Shown piece by piece: positions 35,601 through 48,300 of a DNA stretch of 64,000 bases. The stretch spans positions 70,621,687 through 70,685,686 of the forward strand of contig NC_088206.1 of assembly GCF_037126465.1 (NCBI RefSeq). The letters are read 5' to 3'. The position numbers and the translations under genes were made by a program. The stretch comes from Ornithodoros turicata (Eukaryota > Arthropoda > Arachnida > Ixodida > Argasidae). How positions within the stretch are numbered: position 1 is the stretch's first letter; each line of letters begins with the position of its first letter. Under the pieces are notes generated by a model that was not told the DNA's origin, did no database searches, and saw nothing but the letters and a program-made list of their open reading frames with translations.

Positions 35601-36405
35601 ATTTTTCTGCCAATATTTGAAATGCACTTATGCAACAACAAATTACCACGTGTGTAGCTAAAAATCAACAGCACGTGTGCAAATCCTGGGCCTAAAATTG
35701 TTGCGCAAACTTTTATGCACATTGCTTCGTGAGAGGAGGGTTGTATCAAGTTCGTCCTGCCCAAGGCAGAAGCTGCCCTCAGTACGGTTCCGGTGAAGCA
35801 TGTGTCATCTTCTCTGGTTGGCAGTTTAGTGCATGTCGTCTTATTCTTTGTGTACATCCTTGTCTTTGTTTCCACACCGAGTGTTTTATCGATTTTAATC
35901 ATAAGTTTCCAACCTGCCCAAGTTTTAACACTTTTTCTATATATGCCAGCCTTGAACCATGTCCACGTAACTCCTTCACTCCTACGTCTATTTAGCGCCA
36001 CCTATTAGACACTCTTGACAACGAGTCTATTAGACAAATTCCTATTATGACTATGTGACACTTTTTAGTAAACATTTGCCTATGTCATCCTTCGCAATAA
36101 TACTTGTGCATTTGTATGATAATCCGCAGTAAGTGCCCATCACGCTCTAAACTAAATACTCTTAACTGCTATATCCATGTTATATACTTTTTACATTTTT
36201 CTCTATACAACACCATTGCCAGGTGACACATACCTGAAAGAGGAGAGCTGTCGGAACGTGGATATTCCACCGGAATGACCGTCACATAGTTGGGCGTCAT
36301 GTATCCGTCGCCGTGGCGATCCATTTGCTTCATCATCGTGGTCTCTTCTCCTACAATGTCGTCTTCTTCTTCTTCGTCGTCGTCTTCGGGAACGATGTCT
36401 CGCAT
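26635..36405 (-). CDS. FRMD8: FRMD8-like FERM-domain protein (Bili/iTAP), 12 exons
   Basis: Minus-strand exons: 36405-36234, 34966-34721, 33508-33332, 33091-32990, 32519-32461, 31257-31091, 30787-30602, 30154-30025, 29626-29474, 29398-29287, 28198-28103, 26696-26635. All junction phases agree and the total is 1662 nt (553 aa). FRMD8 binds iRhoms and stabilises the ADAM17 sheddase complex at the cell surface; fly Bili modulates Wnt signalling. Family matches run through the FERM region (about 145-465): FSLWMTSPLLELQLKPQHRP, DEPVLTLQRNVFY, EAKGNVLDGRYPCEIDDC, LPYYGSAFFNAQIERPVSG, LQYRHLSWD and QLFSKQ. The N-terminus is an acidic run (DDDEEEEDD) followed by a Gln/Pro-rich linker (about 120-138), longer than in human FRMD8 (464 aa). 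The frame upstream of the ATG stops at 36445-36447, but an AG at 36427-36428 leaves room for an earlier exon. Exon 2 has a weak donor (AAAA|GTGAAT). The last two exons rest on splice sites and phase, not on similarity. Confidence 0.85.
26866..27245 (+). mobile_element. 5'-truncated LINE 3' end
   Basis: Near 26895-26990 the plus strand encodes, with stops, a piece reading VRIWNQLPIEVRN...FSKSLQDFIL, typical of the extreme C-terminus of non-LTR reverse transcriptase ORFs. A 3' UTR-like stretch follows and ends in (TCAA)n (AAATCAATCAATCAATTC), as many LINEs do. It lies in the last intron of FRMD8, on the opposite strand. Confidence 0.6.
28695..29021. mobile_element. hAT-type MITE, copy A (FRMD8 intron)
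   Basis: Ends TAGGGCCCTGTGTTTTCGGG and CCAAAAACACAGGGCCCTA. The target duplication is 8 bp with one mismatch (AGCACGGT at 28687-28694, AGCATGGT at 29022-29029). The interior is rich in AAATCGGG and GGGTTTTA motifs shared with the other copies. Confidence 0.85.
29728..29850 (-). mobile_element. tRNA-derived SINE fragment
   Basis: Carries the conserved block TGTCCTGGGCAGACTTCGGG and a degraded B-box (GGATTCAAAC on the plus strand near 29834). Same family and orientation as 17950-18110. Lies in the FRMD8 intron between the FERM exons at 29626 and 30025. Confidence 0.55.
30211..30310 (+). repeat. 20-bp minisatellite, 5 copies
   Basis: Five tandem units of (A/C)TGC(A/G)TTTTTATGGTAATGT with a period of exactly 20 bp. 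The three central units are identical. It begins 57 bp upstream, on the minus-strand reading, of the FRMD8 exon acceptor at 30155-30156. Confidence 0.95.
31469..31821. mobile_element. hAT-type MITE, copy B (FRMD8 intron)
   Basis: Ends TAGAGCCTGAAGTTTTAGGG and CGAAAACATCAGGCTCTG. The interior contains CACCCCGAATTGAAGGTTGC and AATTTAGCATACTGGAAGTT, which recur inverted in the copies at 45.2 and 47.4 kb. The flanking octamers match only partly. Confidence 0.75.
35055..35104. repeat. Hairpin made of two SINE body ends
   Basis: GTCCTGGGTCTACTTC and GAAGTAGGCCCAGGAC are inverted around an 18-bp spacer. GTCCTGGG(C)...ACTTC is the conserved 3' body block of the SINE family here, so this looks like two SINE copies joined head to head. 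Lies in an FRMD8 intron. Confidence 0.6.
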
Positions 36406-36426
36406 GGACACAAGACTTGCCTTTTT

Positions 36427-39400
36427 CTGAGCAGTGCCGAGCAGTTATGAATCACACTGTTTCTCTTTTTCACATTAACAAAAATAAACACATTAGTAGA
36501 CCGTTTCTCACATGAACAAAAATAAACACACTAGTAGACCGTTTCGTGCAAGAAACCATGATAGCGTGCATTTAGAGACATGCTGTTAGTGTTAAGTGCT
36601 TACACATTTGTGTGCCACAATAAAAGAATAATCTAACAATAAAATCTATGGTACAAGATAAAAAACGGGAACGTACATGCTTGGCTGTAAAATATTAGCA
36701 TATCGTACACCACTACGCTGCTATTATAACTTAACACTTTAAAACCATGTTAATTCAAGATCACTTAATTGAAAATGTCAATTAATTTGGAGGCATGTTA
36801 GTACCTTTAATTAATTATTTGCACACACTTGCTCTCAATAACAAATTCCTTATAATTCAACACTGTTCTTCCTGTAATTACTGTACTTCCAAGTTAGTTA
36901 ATTATATATACATATATATGTTAACGAGTTGAACTTGAATTCGATGTAGCGATGACTCGCTGGCTAATTTGACAAAACTGCTTTAATTTTGCGGGCACCG
37001 GCAATTTAATAAACAGAGTGGCCAAATATTACGATCCTTTGAAAATTCCGTCATTACGACTATGCCATGCAAAACTGAAACCATAACTACCCATAACTGT
37101 ATTTATAACTAACTATGCTTATAATTACTGTAACTAATGACCATAACGACTTCCGAGACTTGATAGCCAACAAAATGCAATAAATGAGCCTCCAGGGTCT
37201 CAACATGCCGTATTTATCCTGACTGCAGGTCAATGCCATCATAACATTTGCGCCGATTGCATGTAATTCCGTATTTAATTAAGATTAAAGTCATACCAAG
37301 TTCAACGAGACTTCCAACACAAATTTCTCGCATTTCCCGCCTTTATGCGTAAGATTCCACGCACCTAAATTAGCATGCAACGAATGACAGTTCACCGACT
37401 TCACGCTGCAGAACAGTAAAAGGTGGCGGCGAGATATCTATACCTTAATACAGATAACTAAAAGAAGGGCACCGGCATAATTGAGAAACAAAGACGGCCT
37501 GTCGCAGAATTGCGTCAAAGAAAGTGCGCGACCCAGAAGTGCAGAAAATTGGGCGTTTAACCCACATTAGGGGAAACAACGGAGACACTGTGCTCTCACT
37601 GTGGCTTATGCTATAAGTTTTCCCTGTCAGGAGAACAATAGCAGGTATTCTTTGTAGTAATGTGGGACAGATCTCTGTTGTTATGCAAAAAAGGATGCTC
37701 ACACACTTGGCCTGCACACGGTGTGCCAGTACTATAGGAATAAGATAACGTACTGATAAGAGTGAGCTCGCAGGCACTGAGATAAGTGAAGAAAGCAGTT
37801 GAGAACGATATGTCTGAATAAATTTGACATCAATTTAGCTAGGGTATTTCAAGATAAGTTTCAAAGAAGGGCTAAAATTTTGTAGAAAGTTTGTAGCAAT
37901 GCTGATTAGGAACCCAAATTACATAGCGCATACAACGAAAATTTCGAAAAAGATGAAGATTGTGCAGGAAGAAAAACAAGGATATCAATTAGCGAGGGCA
38001 GGGGGTTGTCAACATTAACTCTCCTCCAGTTTCTCCGCATTTTACTTCATATTTTACTGAATTTTCTTCAACTTTCACATATCATACAGTGCTTCCCAAG
38101 ATGAAGTAGCGGTTCAAAATGAAACAAACCCAAATAACAATAGTTAAAAGGCTAAAACCCCTGTGTCGGGGAGACAAAGAAGGATGGACACAAGCAGCAC
38201 TGACTGACAAACTGTAATCTTTTAATATGAGTTACCAAACCCCACATATAACCGACCATATACCGAGATAACCCTTTTTAATAAAAATAGCTTTTGCGTG
38301 CTACACCATGCGTTTGAAGACTCAGTACTATATGCAAAAAAATCGTAAGTATTCATAAAAATTCATAGATAGGATGTCATTCGGTCCCGTGGCTTGCCTA
38401 AAAATTGTGAAAATTAAATGATGCTGCCCTTCTAACATTTCCGATGGTGTATGTTGCCGGATATAGCTTGTGTGTATGCATTCTCGCATAGTTTTGTGGC
38501 AGTTGAAACTTTGTTACGATATTTATTTTGCTGCATTTTAAAATTTTGAAGTATAACATGTACTTTTGTACTAAATATATCAGCTAGAATTAATTTCATC
38601 TCCATAATTTTCGCCTCTACAACTCAGCTAAAGAATAGCCAAAAGAATGGCGGAATTGGAGGTTGCACCGTACAGGAAAGAGCGTTTCTTTTTCTTTTTC
38701 ATAATTTGTCGAGGCAAACTTGGAAACTGAAATCATTGACACACCTTCTTAACACTCCACGGACCACCGACAAAAAAATTCGAAGTAAATAACGAGAATT
38801 GGTCGAGGCAGACCACAATTAGGAACGACACAGACACGTAAGCCTGTCTCTAAGTCTTTTTCCTGAGTTGTTTGAAAAAATTCAACTGCCGGTGCCATTT
38901 TTTTACGGAACGGAAGAAATACTGTACTCTTTTCGTATTTAGATACACACATCCCTTTTGGCTCAAAGACAGCAACTTTAGTAACTTTAGTTACATTAAC
39001 AAAGTAACTTTAACACCGTAACTTTGACGTTATCTCGTTCCCTTCTGTTTAACACTAGTTTAAGCAGCGTAATAAATATTAAGTACCCTTTTCTGTTACT
39101 CCCCCTGCTTCTGTCGTCCACATCCCATTTAATTTGTGAACTATCTCATTAATCTCATTAATTTGTAACATATTTTTGTTCAGCTATTCAATGTGCAAAA
39201 CCTGCTTGCCTCCATGCAGGCTGATAAAACTAGGCTGTTTTTGTGACAATATTTACAAAAAATGTGCTTTCCGAAATTCGAGAGAGAGGGCATAACACCA
39301 AACGGGAAATTTTCCCGTGGAGGAGCAGACAGTTACCATGGGAACAGGCACGCCTCGTGGCTTTCCCAATGCAGGACTGCATAGGCATAGGACATTGCTT

Positions 39401-42307
39401 GGTAATTGGTATATTCGAGAGACAAACCGTTTGATCTTCCAATGTGATTCCTCCAAAACTGGGAGGGTTGCTTCACGACCCCGTTAAGTACAATTTAACA
39501 AATTATGATCTTTATATGACAATAAGGAATTCTGCCAATTTTGGAACTGGCAAGCATCGCTTTTGCCAGCAAACACTTCAGTATGACACAAACATAAATG
39601 CATTACAATTGATATGTTATTTAGGCAAAATTAAATGCAGCGTCCAAAAAGAAAAAAAAAAGAAACATACAAGAAACATCACACATTGTAACACATGCAC
39701 ATAAACACATACAAAAGCACACCCTACACAACCGATTAAATAAAACAGCCACGTACTACAATTCGCTTTTTTGGACCACGGACTCACTGCATTAGCTGTG
39801 ATTCTACGACGTATTGTAATAGCACACTACTTTTAAAGTTAATCGGACAAGTAAGCGTAAATACAAACGTGAACCTGTCATCTAAAGATATGCCACAAGA
39901 CCACCACAATCCTACCTTTACGTAGCACGTCAATTTCCCTTTCGAGATTCTCAAATCCAACAGACACAGATGAACCGTCCCTACTTTATGCGGAAAGAAG
40001 AGCGAAGCAAAGTGACCCCTACTTTAAACGTCCTTTCCTCTCTGTCTAAGAAAGGAGGACGAAACAATAGACAATTACGGAGACAACTGCCTTCCAAACC
40101 TGTTTTCAATTTGTCACACTTTATATCTATGTTTTCTTTTTGCTTACATCTTGTTCGTATTTTTTTTTCACGCTTCCCATCCCCAAGGCAGGCCCAGAAG
40201 AGTGAACGAAGCGTGCATTACTCGAAGTGGTGTACGGTGCGGGCTATTACTGCTAATTGGTTTCTTTTTTTGGCACCGTGAACAGCTTAATATCGTCGCT
40301 ATTCAGCATATTCAAAAGAAAATTTCCTTGTTCCACTGACCGACAATTTCTTTTAATATAAATAATTATTATATACATACAAATATATTAAAATATATAA
40401 TATGAAAATAAATAAAATTTAAATGTAATAATAATATATTAACATACATAATAAGTATAATATAATACTAATTTATACAATATTATAAGTATAATTAGAC
40501 TAAAATTATTATCATGAACTATAATAGCCAGTTAAATGAAGCCGATTATCATCGATTTATTTAGCGAATAATCTTGACATAGAAGGGACCACTGGTACTC
40601 TAGGTGCCTTCCAAACTCACTTGGTATCACATTCTTTACAATAAATTTTTCGAATGAAAATTTAAGCCTGCCGAGCAACACGAATAAGTTACATCGAACA
40701 AAATATAACTTACGATAATAGAGAGAGAAAAAAAAACAATGCGATTAACGTGTAATCTTATCTGTTACCGTGTGGCATATGCAGCACTTGTCCAGAGCCG
40801 AAATTTAAGAAAAGAAAAGAGGCGTGCGTAGACGATACTGGTTACTTACGAAGCATTGCGTCTAACGTAATAATAACGATAATTTGTGGCCCTTACATCG
40901 AGAGACGACTGTGTCTAATGTGTGCCTAACAAAGAAAATAAATAGTCGCAAGATGCTTTCAACGTACATAACCATTCTACCTGATATGTGGCTGTATGCA
41001 CTACCGTCAGTACTACTGCAGAGGACGACGACAACTTGCATGCTAAACACATAGTACAAAATACTCACACTGCAACATGGAAGGGGAGACCACCACCGGA
41101 TCCTGCGGGGGAAAAAAAGCGAACCCGACAGAGAGAAAAGCTACAGGGGGTGTTGACAGATAGGACAGACAGTATAGACAACACTGTGGGGTGTACGGGC
41201 ACGACAATGAATATACTGTGCTGTGACTTCGCGACAGAGAGTAGAAGACAAGTGAAACAAACTACCAAAACGGAAATTGATTGTCACGTCGATGTAAGTA
41301 AAAACAACGTCGCCTTTGAGAAGAAAACTAGTATAGTTCTGATTTCAAACACCAATAAAAATTTTGGCTTTGTGCTCCTGAGTAGCCTTCGTGCATCGTG
41401 TCATTATCTCCGCACGCCGGCTTATTAACAGTAAAAAAAGGTTGCTTTATCTCTATGACGCAGCCTAGCCGTTGAGCAATAATATGATTAGATGATTAGA
41501 ACCAGCACTACGGCAACATATACGGGCTATCAAAGACCCCTACGTCAATGGATGGATAATCTCTGCGAGTATACTAACGCGTCATTCAACGGTAGCTGCA
41601 TTTTTAAAGGTTGTAACCTACATTAAGGGATACTAATTCACCGATATTCCTGTCAAATAGTGAGGAGTGTTAGCAATGTGGAAGGAAGCAGCAAAAATAG
41701 CCGAAGCAGTTGGTGAAAGTGCTGAGTACGCAGTTCAAAAACTGCCTTACCTGCGTTTCTGCTTCCATATTTGTGAAGGAAAAAATGGTTGTCAGTCTTT
41801 TGAAACACCCAGTGACTTCCTGAAGACAATGAAGTGAAACGAATGCGGTCACAACATGATTAAAATGACCCTGGAATTATTGCACGTAGAATAATATCAC
41901 AACACAACAGCGGCCATGAAGGTATTAATGCGCCGCATTGCCGCTAGAGACGCTCTTGGCGCTGCAATACAAGTTTCGGTTCCGTGCCAGCAGAAACCGC
42001 ATGGTGTGTACAAATTTGCTGCGCAAGAAGGGGACCCCACAATTTTTCCGGGATTGAGATGCCCTCGTGCAGTTCTGTTTGACAGTTTTCGTCAAAAAAA
42101 TAAAGACTGCAAAAGCGACTACAGATCGCGGGAAAATAACAATAGTAAAAATAGAAAGCCACCACGAAACATGAATGCCAAGGTTATGAACCTAAATATC
42201 TCAAATTTACAATGGAAAAGAAAAGCAAGGTAATTATAGAAACTCTTTACCTTGGCGTAGTACAGAGTTGTTCCAACACTATGGCTGTGAACACGACTAT
42301 GTAAAAT
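36427..42307. other. Intergenic stretch without recognised gene
   Basis: AT-rich DNA between the first FRMD8 coding exon and the PNPT1 3' end. It should contain the FRMD8 promoter and any 5' UTR exons, which cannot be identified by reading. I see a 38-bp two-copy tandem repeat (36471-36546), an AT-rich low-complexity block (40340-40500), and two plus-strand open frames (40988-41428 and 41916-42233) with no similarity I recognise and no convincing splice context. Confidence 0.5.
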
Positions 42308-42313
42308 TTTATT
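42308..42313 (-). promoter_or_regulatory. Probable polyadenylation signal of PNPT1
   Basis: AATAAA on the minus strand, 70 bp downstream of the PNPT1 stop codon. Confidence 0.6.
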
Positions 42314-42382
42314 TCCTGTACAGATCTTGTGTTCTCATGCATATATTTACACCTATGAAATTGCGAACTTAAACTGCGTGTG

Positions 42383-45300
42383 TCACGTTGAGTTTTGCGA
42401 CGATGCATCGTTCTTTCCACCCAGGTTTCTAACAATGCTTGAAGCGGGGCTTTGAAGCACTTTCCTTGACAAACGCATCCTGCCGCTGACGGGGTCCCGG
42501 CCAAAATACTTGACTGAGATTTCCTGTCCGACTTCCAAGCCTAGAGCACTTGGGTGGTTCACCTGGATGTCATGTAAAAGAATCAATCAACTGTCACATA
42601 ACATCCTTTATTCTACCGTTGACGTCTGCAGCTTCGATGGGCCTCACCTTCCTTTGGTCAAGCTGAGAGTTATGCAACAGTGTGGGTACCATCGACGGGT
42701 ACAGCGTTACCATAGCGCCAGTTTCCCTTCAGAAGCGAGGACATAAAATTAGTTTATTGAATGACTGCCTCTGTCACCGAATGCGAATTAACATTTAAGA
42801 GGAGACAGTTAAACTGAGAATCAAAAATTGAGAAACTGTTAAATATTTTACCTCAATTCCACTATCTTTGCAGTGTATATCGCTCCAAACTCCAGTAGTG
42901 GCTCTCTCTGAAAATAACGGGAGACTTAAAAATAGTAACAAAAAAGAAAAAAAAAAAAAGCTCGTACCTCTTCCTTCAATATCTGCTCTATAATTTCCTT
43001 TGCCTCAGCCATAGCATCTTGATTTGGAGCAAATATCTGATAAGACGTCTCGTCCAACGGTGTCAGTTGAACACCTGTACCAAGGAGCTTGTTAAGAAAA
43101 TTACTTACGAAAAAAAAAATAATAATAATCCAAGTATTCCAGGCTCTCACAACCACAAAACTGGCTACATCAATTCCGACCGGCCCTGCCTCGACGCTCA
43201 TACCTGTTTCCGCCGTCAGCTTCTTGATGTTGTACCCACCGAGGCCGATGAGCTTTGTTCTATGGTGAGGGGGAACTTCTAACTTTTCTGTCAAAGAAAT
43301 TAACAATCAGCGATAATCATATTGCGGGAATATGACAACTATTTCCCCCAATCATATAATAACTACATTTCGTGATCATTAGTGATTGATTGATTGATTA
43401 AAAATAAAAATAAATTATTACAGTAACTGTACAGCGAACATTTTTCGAGTCTATTATGACTACTTCTCAGGACAATGCTGACTATTCATTATTTTGCAGG
43501 AATATGACAACTATCTTCCCCAATCATATAATAACTACATATAGTGACCATTGGTGATTGATCAATTGAATAAAAATAAATAAAATAAATAATTACAACA
43601 ACTGTATAGCGAACACTTTTCAAGTCTATTATGACTACATTCCAGGACAATAATGACTATTCCCCCACAGTTATAGTGGCAATTTTTTACTACTACTCTG
43701 ACTACTCCCCAGGATTTGTAATCGCTGTTTTCCACTCTTCCTTCTATAGGCACATACCTGATACAGGCCAATTCTCTTTCTTCACGGCCCTAGGCTTGCT
43801 TATGACATCGTGCATAATTTTCAAAATTTCTCCCTTTCCATCTGCAAGAGAGGCGGGTAATTTCATCACAAGCCTGAAGTTACAGCGCCACATCAGTTAA
43901 TCCTCGTAAATATTTGGTCGTTGGACTAAATTAAACCAATAAAGAGCGTAAGAAACAGCCGTAACGAATAAGGGATAAGAAAGTGGGAGCTAACCTGTCG
44001 CCTGCTGCAACGCTTCCATCACAACACGGAGTGGGAGGCCCGGGATTTTAATATCTGCCTGGCGGGAGATACGCGGAAAAATGCAATCTATAGCCAAAAC
44101 TGATAGGCTTAATTAATAATAGGCTTAGTTAATAAATTTACCAAGTAACTTATACAAATTTTCATATAAAGGCCAAGATTACCTGCAAGGCTGTGATGCC
44201 CTTCTTTGTGCCTGCCAGTTTGAAATCCATGTCACCAAGGTAATCCTCAATTCCCTTAAAAAAAATTAAAAAAGCACTGGACGTCAGTCACTCTTCACAT
44301 TCGGTCACCGAAAAAGTTAAATCAGGTAACACTTCAGGGTGATACTAAGTTACTACTTTGTTACATTTTTGAAGCTAGGTACTTTATTACATTTTTTTAG
44401 AGCACTGTACCTACTATGAGAATTATCTGTCTCTCTTTTTGACCCAAAAATGAGGCACACAGGGAAGGGGGTACACCTATTATGTGAGCAAATACGGTAG
44501 TTTTAACGGCAGTCTAGCAACCAGCCCGTGCAATCGTACCAAGAGGTCCGTAAGCAACCTGTGGTCCTTCACTTGATAAGGAGACTCCGGATCTGGAGTC
44601 GACACAAGTCCTATGGCTACGCCGGCGGCAGCGGCCGAAATGGGAACTCCCGCATCCATCAGGGCCAGGCTTCCCCCGCAGACGCTAGCCATCGACGACG
44701 ATCCTAGAATGTCCGAGGGGCTACTTTTGAGAAAATCCTTTTGTCGACAGCCCGAAATGGGGGCACAATATATATGCGCGACATAACGTGGTTGTTGCTC
44801 ATTGCTGCATTAAAGGAGAAGCGAAAAGCCCCCTTCCATAAATTTTTCGTGTTTAGCCCTGGCAAACTGTGCTACGAATAGCATGCGCAAGGTACGATGG
44901 CTGCAGCTGACGTCTGTTGTGAGAGAGAGAGAGAGAGAGGCTCTGATCTGTTTCCCCTCACCTTTTTTAGGAAGAGGTTTAGTGAGTGATGATGATGTTG
45001 ATGCCACTATGTATGTATAGAGTACGCTGCAAGTAGCGCCACACTGTGTCCGTGGGGGACAAATTTTCAGCTGAAATTGACACTGTGCGACTGCTTGTTA
45101 TGCTGGCGCTACATTACCCTGATCGTATTATGGCTCGTTTATAAGAAAATTTCTAAAATTAAATCGTGCAGTGACGACTCACCGACCACCGAAAATATTT
45201 CGCATGATGCATAAGTGGAGCCTGAAGTTTTCGGGAAATATTTTTTCAAGAACTCTGGGGGTAAAAATTGGGTAAATAAACATGTGCATTAAATTCGTGT

Positions 45301-48300
45301 GAAAAAACTTCCAGTATGCTAAATTCGGGGAGAAATCTGGCTCAGTTACTCAAACTAACTGTACTGGCTTGGTGCAAACTGTGATGTAACTGCGTTTTTC
45401 TGCCAAACAAGTAAGTTTGTGCAATCCTACAGACATCCCAGTGAGGGCAATTTGCCTGGTAAAAATCGGGTTTCACCCTAAAGAGGCAACCTTCAATTCG
45501 GGGTGCAAATTCGGGGAAGAATCGGGTAAAACCCTAAAACTTCAGGCTCTATGCATAAGTGGAGTAGGGATACGGGTAATGTACTAAATGCCATCTCACT
45601 GCTCCTTTAAAAGGCTTGGGACTGGAAGCACGCATCTACTTTTGACTCGAATGAAACTCACCGTTTGACTCGAGGACTTCAGATGTGAGCCGTATGGTGA
45701 ATGGGAAATCTTTGGGAATGAGGGGCCGCAGTCCATTTTCCGCCAGGGCCCCGTGGCCGAGTTCACGACGACCGGACGGCCCGGAACGGCCGATCTCATT
45801 GGTTGCGTATGGTGGGAACTGGTATTATACGGGATACGGTATTTGTATAGGAGGAACACCAAGTTCTACTGAACAGTAAATACATTCAGTGAGTCAAAAC
45901 TATGTGTAGATGCCTCACCTCATAATGCAGCATAAAGTTCTTCTCCTTCAACCCACTGGAAAGCCAAAAAGTGATTCAATTCAATTCAATTCTTTATTTT
46001 CCAAACAAGTTGGTGGGGAGGTCAGGCAAAAAGCTGCTAGTGTGCAGCTTGATCGTGCTATTAGACGATAATTAAATTTGTAGTAAGAGCTATTAATAAC
46101 TTATAATTTATATAAACAGTGATTACCATTAGATCATTGTTAAATAGACTACTGGTGCTCAAAACGGAAAGGATTTGAAGGTTTGTGTCCTTCCGGGTAT
46201 CCGATTTTCACGGTGCTTTGTAGACACGTTCCCTTAGCACTGACTGATGATGATGATGATAATGATGATTGGCGCAAAAGCTACTCAGGCTACTGACTGA
46301 TGAAATGTTGAAAAAAAAAAAAACATGAAGATGGCACTACCGTGCTCCAACAGAAATAAATTTCACTGATGTCCTTGTGAAGATACTACAATCACAAATG
46401 ATAATCACCAAACAGAAAGAAAAATTTACTTACCCAGTTATGACAGAAACAGGATCTGAGCGAAGCGCTGAGTCCAACGAGTCGAAAGCAACTGTGCACA
46501 TCACCTGCATGACAAAATGGATAATGCAAGTGCAAGAAAATAAAGGCATTTTCTGGAAATGTGATAGGGATACAGTACATATTCAAAGGGGGAGGCTCAT
46601 GATTCATAAGACAGGTATCATTCCTAAGAGCAGGACACGAAACTCTCTTTTTCTTTTTTTTTTTAATCAATGCCAGTTTTGAAGACAAAAAGCACACCAA
46701 CTTGAGTCTGGCCACGTTGAAAGAGCGCAGACCCGTGCAAAGGTTGCAGGAGGTCCACCTGGCAGTTGATATTCCTGAGGTCGGTCAAGCCTCTGCCATC
46801 CATTCTAGAAGAAACGAAAATGAAAAGAACACTATACAGCGAAGCATTCAGTGGAATAATCTGGTGTATTATGACAATAAAAAATAAAATAAAAACACAT
46901 AAAAAATAAAATAAAAATAAATAAAATAAAGACAAAAATAAAATAAAAATAAATAAAATAAAAACAAATAAAATGAAAATAAAGAAACGTCATACCTTGT
47001 TCCGTTCTCAAAGATACTCTGTCGAAACACCTGTTTTGTCACTTCCGTCACGGCTTCACCGAGGATGTACGTTTCCGTGTCCGTAAAGCTCTCTGTGGAA
47101 GAGAAATCCTGGGATCAGAAAATCACTTCTTGCCTGGCCGCACTTAACGCATAGCTGTCGCCCGACAGAGGATCGTTACTCGCTCACCCAGCAATTTTTC
47201 CACGACGTCCTTCTTAACTTCGGACAACGCCACGTCTCTCGAAACCTGTGGGGAAACACATTAGGAAGGGATGGCGTGAGAGGTTAGTGCGACGTAAAAA
47301 GGACAACTAAATGTGCAACACTTATGTACACATCTATGTGAAGCCATTTATTTATTCGTACGTTTACACATAGGGCCCATTGGCGTTAGTACTAGAGCAT
47401 GAAGTTTTTGGGAATTTTTTTTTCTTCAGAACTTGGGGGTAAAAATCTGGTAACATGGGCATTAGTACTAGAGCATCAAGTTTGTGGGAAATATTTTTTT
47501 TCTTCAAAATTTGGGGGTAAAAATCTGGTAACATGGGCATTAGTACTAGAGCTTTTGGGAAATTTTTTTCTTCAAAATTTTGGGATAAAAATTTTGTAAG
47601 CGAACATGTGCTCTAAATTCATGCGAATTTGGGTGAAAAAAAAAACTTCCAGTATGCTAAATTCGGGGAGAAATCGGGTTCAGGTACTCTAACTAACTGT
47701 AATGGGTGGGTACACAAACGGTGATGTAACTGCGTTTGCTGCCAAACAAGTTAGTGCGCACTCCTACAGACGTCTCTGCGAGGGACAATTTGCCGGGTGA
47801 AAATCGGGTTTCACCCTAAAGGGAAAACCTTCAATTCGGGGAAGAATCGGGTTAAACCCTAAAACTTCAGGCTCTAGGGTATTACTGAGGGGATTGGGTG
47901 TTCATACAAGGAAGGTGGTTCCATTCTTCTGAAGTACGACGAATGAATGATTGAGGACAAGTCTTAGCTTGACAACGACCTTGTGATGACGATCAGGGCG
48001 AGAAGAAACATATGAGGGCGAAGGTAGCAGGTCGGTGCATGGATTCGGAATGCGACAGTACCGCGCTAGCAGATTTTGTGAAATAACGAAAGTCGTAAAA
48101 GCTTACGGCAAAGTACAAGGGGGGAGGGGTAGCAGTAAGGAATTTTTTTTTAATTGATGCTACCCCCGCTCCGCGGTAGTAGTTATGCAACAAAACTAGG
48201 GAAGTGATCCATTCATAGGGCCTGACTTTTTAGGGTTAAACCCGTATCCGCCTGATATTTACCCCCCGAACGAAATCTGTAAAATTTGGGTTTAACCCGA

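Noticed and set aside
36471..36546. Two copies of a 38-bp block, considered as a CRISPR-like array
   Set aside because: Only two directly adjacent copies without spacers, in a eukaryotic intergenic region. A simple tandem duplication.
40988..41428. 146-codon plus-strand frame
   Set aside because: No domain, biased Lys/Thr composition, no splice or promoter context. Left as unassigned.
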